DNA from: Microlunatus endophyticus | Lineage (GTDB): Bacteria; Actinomycetota; Actinomycetes; Propionibacteriales; Propionibacteriaceae | Assembly (NCBI RefSeq): GCF_014646195.1 | Contig: NZ_BMMZ01000016.1 | Location: 19,511 to 83,510 of the forward strand | Direction of reading: 5' to 3' | DNA length: 64,000 nt | In this document: piece by piece, positions 60,700-64,000 of the stretch | Layout of the letters: every line of letters begins with the position of its first letter | Numbering within the stretch: position 1 is the stretch's first letter | The notes under the pieces: model-generated | What the model was told of the DNA's origin: nothing | Databases searched by the model: none | Seen by the model: only the letters and a program-made list of their open reading frames with translations | Made by a program: the position numbers and the translations under genes

Positions 60700-62286
60700 G
60701 TGATCAGCGCACGGACCCGACTGGCGTACGCGCTCGTCGCGGTGCTGCTGATGATCACGGCCTGCACCCAGCAACCTCATCCGCCGCAGCCGAAGATCCC
60801 ACAGCCCAGTGGCGCTCGCCCTCCGGTCACTGCCGGCTCGACCGCCCGTCCGGTCGAGCCGGTGCCGTCGGTCCGGCCGCCAGGCATGGTCGATCCACCG
60901 TCCGGTCACGGGATGTCCCGCTACACCGGTCAGAAGATCAACTGGCGGGCCTGCGCCACGCACGGTGACCGCACCAAACAGTGTGCGACGGTGCTGGTGC
61001 CGTTGGACTATGCGCATCCGAACGGGACGGCGATCACTCTGGCGATCGCGCGGACGCCGAGCACCGCTGCCCATCCGGAGGGTTCGATCTTCACCAACCC
61101 GGGCGGACCGGGCGCCTCCGGTGTCGATTTCCTCGACTACTTCGATGATCACGGGCTGCGCGCCCGGTTCGACATCGTCAGCTGGGATCCGCGCGGCACC
61201 GGAAACTCCACGCCGGTGCGGTGTTTCACCGATCAGCAGATGGACGATCTGATCGGAATCGACTACTCGCCGGACACTCCGCGAGAGGTGCAGCGGTTGA
61301 TCAACCTGAACACCGCCTTCGGTCAGGCCTGCCTGGCGAAGTCCGGTGCGCTGCTGGAACACCTCTCGACCGCCGACACCGTTCGTGATCTTGATCTGCT
61401 GCGCCGGCTGCTCGGTGAACCGCGGATGAACTACTTCGGTTTCTCCTACGGGACGACGATCGGGGCGATGTACGCGACCATGTACGGCGACCGGGTCGGC
61501 CGGATGGTCCTGGACGGGGCCACCGACGTGGGCAGCACGCCGACGGTCAGCCAGGCGGACGGATTCGACCGCACGCTGGGCAACTTCGCGACCTGGTGTG
61601 CGCAGCAGGACTGCAGGCTGGGCAGCAGCAAGCAGAAGGTGCTGACGACGGTCGGGAGTTTTCTGCAGCAGCTTGATCAACATCCGATCGCCGCCGGCCA
61701 GCGACAGCTGAGTCAGGCGCTGGCGACCAGTGGTCTGCTGTACGCGCTGTATGCGCCGGCGAGCAGCTGGCCGCAACTGCTCAAGGGCCTGGAGCTGGCG
61801 ATCTACGCCCACAACGGGAGCGTGCTGCTGAGCTGGGCGTATGCGTATTACGAGCGCGACGGTTCGGGGCACTTCGACCAGTTCAACGCCGCGTTCCCGG
61901 CGATCCTGTGTGCTGACGAGCCGAATACCGGTGCAGCCGCCGAGCTGAAGGCATGGGCGGCCGACGAACAGCGGGCAAGGACCCTCGGCCAGCTGATCGG
62001 CCCCGACCTGACCTGCGCGACGTGGCCGGTGAAGTCCAGCAACGACACCCAGCACAAGATCAGCTACTCGGGCCAGACCCCGGTCGTGATCCTCGGCACG
62101 ACCGGGGACCCGGCCACGCCGTACGAATACGCCCAACACATGCACGATGCGCTGACCAGCAGCCGGTTGATCACCCTGGACGCTGACGGGCATCTGGCTT
62201 TCGACCAGAGTCGGTGCGTGCAGACCAAGGTGATCGACTACTTCGACAGTGCGACGGTGCCGGCGAGCAGCACCTGCCCGAACTAG
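60700..62286 (+). CDS. Alpha/beta-hydrolase lipoprotein, TAP-like secreted tripeptidyl aminopeptidase (CaeA/SlpD type)
   Basis: A 528-residue exported hydrolase. The signal peptide ends in a lipobox-like MITAC (Cys22); a Pro-rich linker follows, then the fold with oxyanion segment FTNPGGPGASGVDF, nucleophile Ser249 in FGFSYGTT, and the TAP-like C-terminus with acid in LGTTGDPATPYEYA and His in DADGHLAFDQ. The family includes streptomycete tripeptidyl aminopeptidases and the mycobacterial CaeA/Hip1 protease. It presumably acts at the cell surface on peptides or wall-associated substrates. GTG start at 60700. The stop overlaps the end of the convergent TetR gene by 4 bases. Confidence 0.88.
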   Translation: MISARTRLAYALVAVLLMITACTQQPHPPQPKIPQPSGARPPVTAGSTARPVEPVPSVRPPGMVDPPSGHGMSRYTGQKINWRACATHGDRTKQCATVLVPLDYAHPNGTAITLAIARTPSTAAHPEGSIFTNPGGPGASGVDFLDYFDDHGLRARFDIVSWDPRGTGNSTPVRCFTDQQMDDLIGIDYSPDTPREVQRLINLNTAFGQACLAKSGALLEHLSTADTVRDLDLLRRLLGEPRMNYFGFSYGTTIGAMYATMYGDRVGRMVLDGATDVGSTPTVSQADGFDRTLGNFATWCAQQDCRLGSSKQKVLTTVGSFLQQLDQHPIAAGQRQLSQALATSGLLYALYAPASSWPQLLKGLELAIYAHNGSVLLSWAYAYYERDGSGHFDQFNAAFPAILCADEPNTGAAAELKAWAADEQRARTLGQLIGPDLTCATWPVKSSNDTQHKISYSGQTPVVILGTTGDPATPYEYAQHMHDALTSSRLITLDADGHLAFDQSRCVQTKVIDYFDSATVPASSTCPN

Positions 62287-62822
62287 CGTTCGCGCGTCCG
62301 CAGCCCGTCGAGCAGGACGTCGAGCAGCCGTGGCACCCGATCGCGCCACTCGTCGGCGCCGACGTGGGCCAGGAACCACGACAACAGGATGACGTCACGG
62401 GGGTCGACGTCCCGCCGTACCTGTCCCGACTCGACCCCGGCCGCGAGCAGTGTCGTGAGCGCCCGTCCGAGCTTGTCGTGTGTGGTCGAAGACATGTCCG
62501 CCCAGACCGACGCCTCGACCACTTCGATGATTCCCACCTTGACCCGCGCGTAGGCCGCCAGTCGTTCGAACCAACGTCGCAGGGCCTCGTCAGGGGCGTG
62601 CGCGGCGACCAACGATTCCGCAGCGTCGACGAGGTCGTCGATCTCATCGGTGTACAGCGCGGCGAGGAGGTCGTCGCGGGAGGCGAAGTGTCGGTAGAGC
62701 GTGCCCTGACCGACGCCGGCCTTCTTCGCGACCGCACTCAGATGCAGTTCCCCCGGCTCGGAGACCATCTCCCGGGCGGCATCGAGGATCGCCGCGCGGT
62801 TACGCGACCCGTCAGTTCGCAT
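62283..62822 (-). CDS. TetR-family regulator divergent from an SDR gene
   Basis: A 179-residue regulator: HTH in residues 5-52 (AILDAAREMVSEPGELHLSAV; GVGQGTLYRHFASRDDLLAAL) and a helical ligand domain with WADMSSTTHDKLGRALTTLL, typical of TetR proteins that repress a divergent short-chain dehydrogenase. It faces the SDR gene across 86 bases containing two perfect palindromes that are the probable operators. The two genes most likely form one regulated unit in which an unknown small molecule relieves repression and is reduced by the SDR enzyme. Confidence 0.9.
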   Translation of the reverse strand: MRTDGSRNRAAILDAAREMVSEPGELHLSAVAKKAGVGQGTLYRHFASRDDLLAALYTDEIDDLVDAAESLVAAHAPDEALRRWFERLAAYARVKVGIIEVVEASVWADMSSTTHDKLGRALTTLLAAGVESGQVRRDVDPRDVILLSWFLAHVGADEWRDRVPRLLDVLLDGLRTRER

Positions 62823-62844
62823 GCCGGCCCACCCTTCTTGAAAA

Positions 62845-62886
62845 CGGACATGATGTCCGCTTTACTGATACCGGACACAGTGTCCG
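62845..62886. promoter_or_regulatory. Twin TetR operators in the TetR/SDR divergent promoter
   Basis: CGGACA-TGA-TGTCCG (62845-62859) and CGGACA-CAG-TGTCCG (62872-62886) have identical six-base arms and centres 27 bases apart. TTGAAA at 62839-62844 and TACTGAT near 62863 could form a promoter overlapped by the first site. Confidence 0.78.
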
Positions 62887-62908
62887 TTTCAGAGAAAGAA
62901 GCTATCCC

Positions 62909-63637
62909 ATGGATCAGGTTGTCGCCATCACCGGAGCAAGCAGCGGTATCGGCGCCGCGACGGCGCGGAGGCTGGCCCGCGCCGGTGCGGCCGTCGTCCT
63001 CGGTGCGCGACGCACGGACCGGCTCGGCGTGCTGGTGGACGACATCCGTGCTGCGGGCGGACGAGCGGAGGCCGTGCCGACCGATGTGACGAACGCTGCA
63101 GACCTGCAGCGTCTCGTACAGCGCGCCGTCACCGAGTACGGCAAGCTCGACGTCCTCGTCAGCAGCGCAGGAATCGGGCCCATCTCGCGCTTGTCGGCCC
63201 GGCGCACCGACGAGTGGGAGGCGATGATCGACGTGAACCTCCGCGGTGTGCTGCATGGCATCGACGCGGCGCTCCCGGTGTTCGGGCGACAAGGCCGTGG
63301 TCACTTCGTCACGATCGTCTCGACCGCCGGACTCAAGATCCTGCCGACGATGGCGGTCTACGGCGGCATCAAGAATGCTGTCCGCACGATCCTGGAGGGT
63401 CTCCGGCAGGAGTCGACGGACGGCACGATCAAGACGACCGCGATCTCTCCGGGCTACGTACGCACCGAGTTCGCCTCCACGATCACCGACGAGGAGGTGC
63501 TGGCGGGAATCCAGCAGGGCATGGATGATTTCGCCATCGATCCGGATGCCGTCGCGCGAGCGATCGAGTTCTCGATCGACCAGCCCTGGGATGTCGAGAT
63601 CGGCGAACTGGTCATCCGGCCGACGAGACAGGGCTGA
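62909..63637 (+). CDS. Short-chain dehydrogenase/reductase (SDR)
   Basis: A 242-residue classical SDR: cofactor loop TGASSGIG (8-15), Arg-rich segment GARRTDRL suggesting NADP preference, SSAGIG, catalytic Ser in VSTAGLK and catalytic pair Tyr151/Lys155 in YGGIK. The C-terminal EIGELVIRPTRQG is typical of YdfG-like members. Substrate unknown. It is regulated with the divergent TetR gene. ATG 62909. Confidence 0.92.
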   Translation: MDQVVAITGASSGIGAATARRLARAGAAVVLGARRTDRLGVLVDDIRAAGGRAEAVPTDVTNAADLQRLVQRAVTEYGKLDVLVSSAGIGPISRLSARRTDEWEAMIDVNLRGVLHGIDAALPVFGRQGRGHFVTIVSTAGLKILPTMAVYGGIKNAVRTILEGLRQESTDGTIKTTAISPGYVRTEFASTITDEEVLAGIQQGMDDFAIDPDAVARAIEFSIDQPWDVEIGELVIRPTRQG

Positions 63638-63843
63638 GGATCCTCCAGCAACCAGTACGGCCGTCTCCCGGGTGACGTGCTCCATCACCTGAACTTGTTG
63701 CGTACGATCCCCGGTGGCCACGGGGCCGATGTAGCCACGCAGCGGGTGGCCCGGTTCGACCGGCGGCATTCGATTTCCACCCGCGTCGGTGCCGCCGATA
63801 TAGTTGGCTGCCGCTGCCGGAAAGCTTGTCGGACCGGGAGTGC
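63638..63843. other. 206-base gap before the tRNA gene
   Basis: No gene recognised. TATAGT (63799-63804) is a plausible -10 element for the tRNA about 40 bases downstream; no strong -35 sequence is visible. Confidence 0.35.
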
Positions 63844-63916
63844 GCCACCTTAGCTCAGTCGGTAGAGCGATTCACTCGTAATGAATAGGTCGTCGGTTCG
63901 ATTCCGACAGGTGGCT
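63844..63916 (+). tRNA. tRNA-Thr (anticodon CGU)
   Basis: A complete cloverleaf: acceptor GCCACCT/AGGTGGC, D arm GCTC..GAGC with AGTCGGTA loop, anticodon stem ATTCA/TGAAT with loop CTCGTAA (anticodon CGT in DNA, reading ACG), and T arm GTCGG-TTCGATT-CCGAC. The discriminator is T and CCA is not encoded. Confidence 0.95.
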
Positions 63917-63939
63917 CAGATTGCCGAGTTGTCATCTCG

Positions 63940-63983
63940 CAGGACATCGGTGACGGTTCTGCATCAGGACATCGGTGACGGTT
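63940..63983. repeat. 19-bp direct repeat just after tRNA-Thr, possible mobile-element edge
   Basis: CAGGACATCGGTGACGGTT occurs at 63940-63958 and 63965-63983 (period 25). It resembles the end regions of actinobacterial IS481-type elements as I remember them, and lies 24 bases past the tRNA; the window stops before any transposase. Confidence 0.5.
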
Positions 63984-64000
63984 TGGGTGTTCTTGGTGGT

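Overview
The window is high-GC actinobacterial chromosome: dense genes, many GTG starts, 1-4 base start/stop overlaps, and a gene order that largely matches the conserved mycobacterial/streptomycete block from the RidA/MBL/crp/nth genes through acs, the ssd-Tad pilus locus and the DECH-box helicase to topA, tmk and holB. The H+-pyrophosphatase, F420 reductase, Rpf protein and duplicated universal stress protein fit a free-living, aerobic or facultative member of the Propionibacteriales (Microlunatus-like is my guess; the family is inferred from style and synteny, not from a marker).

Layout. 1-3543 (minus strand): the end of an F420:NADP reductase preceded by three membrane genes that resemble a minimal type IV secretion/conjugation module (pilin-like, VirB8-like, VirB6/TrbL-like). 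3666-7412: DUF4177, RidA, a NUDIX hydrolase, an MBL-fold hydrolase and an HtrA-type protease. 7547-11189: Crp regulator, endonuclease III, TlpA-like thioredoxin lipoprotein, NUDIX hydrolase, HD hydrolase. 11209-19028 (minus): ABC exporter, NarL-type two-component system, holin-X-like membrane protein, YbjQ-domain protein and acetyl-CoA synthetase. 19136-20294: a DUF559 nuclease-like gene flanked by two related 76-77 bp palindromic repeats. 20293-27558: MFS exporter, giant RND exporter, pentapeptide protein, methyltransferase and a degenerate Fic-like protein. 28126-33388: Tad/Flp pilus operon (ssd, tadA, tadB, tadC, flp-like, two TadE-like genes). 33436-36535: decayed DUF2804 gene and the DEAH-box helicase. 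36717-40075: proton pyrophosphatase and CPBP protease. 40079-43938: MpaB-like oxygenase, MFS efflux/TetR pair, universal stress protein. 44105-50605: methyltransferase, topA, CYTH/CHAD-like protein, tmk. 50661-57100: an accessory block (iron-box-controlled CopD protein, GH127-like hydrolase, SCO6745 family protein, tartrate/D-malate dehydrogenase, S66 peptidase) that separates tmk from holB. 57177-63637: holB, rpf, ricT-like gene, secreted peptidase, TetR/SDR divergent pair. The right edge carries tRNA-Thr(CGU) followed by a direct repeat that looks like the edge of a mobile element.

Functional themes are cell-envelope assembly (Tad pilus, Rpf, HtrA, peptidases), DNA maintenance (nth, helicase, topA, tmk, holB) and efflux or stress response (two MFS, RND and ABC exporters, TetR regulators, Usp). 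Several regulatory DNA motifs can be read directly: paired TetR operators at 62845-62886, a TetR-type palindrome at 42929-42944, a DtxR/IdeR iron box at 50661-50679, DnaA-box-like sequences upstream of ssd, and at least three families of dispersed repeats. No rRNA, CRISPR array, integrase or intact transposase gene was seen.
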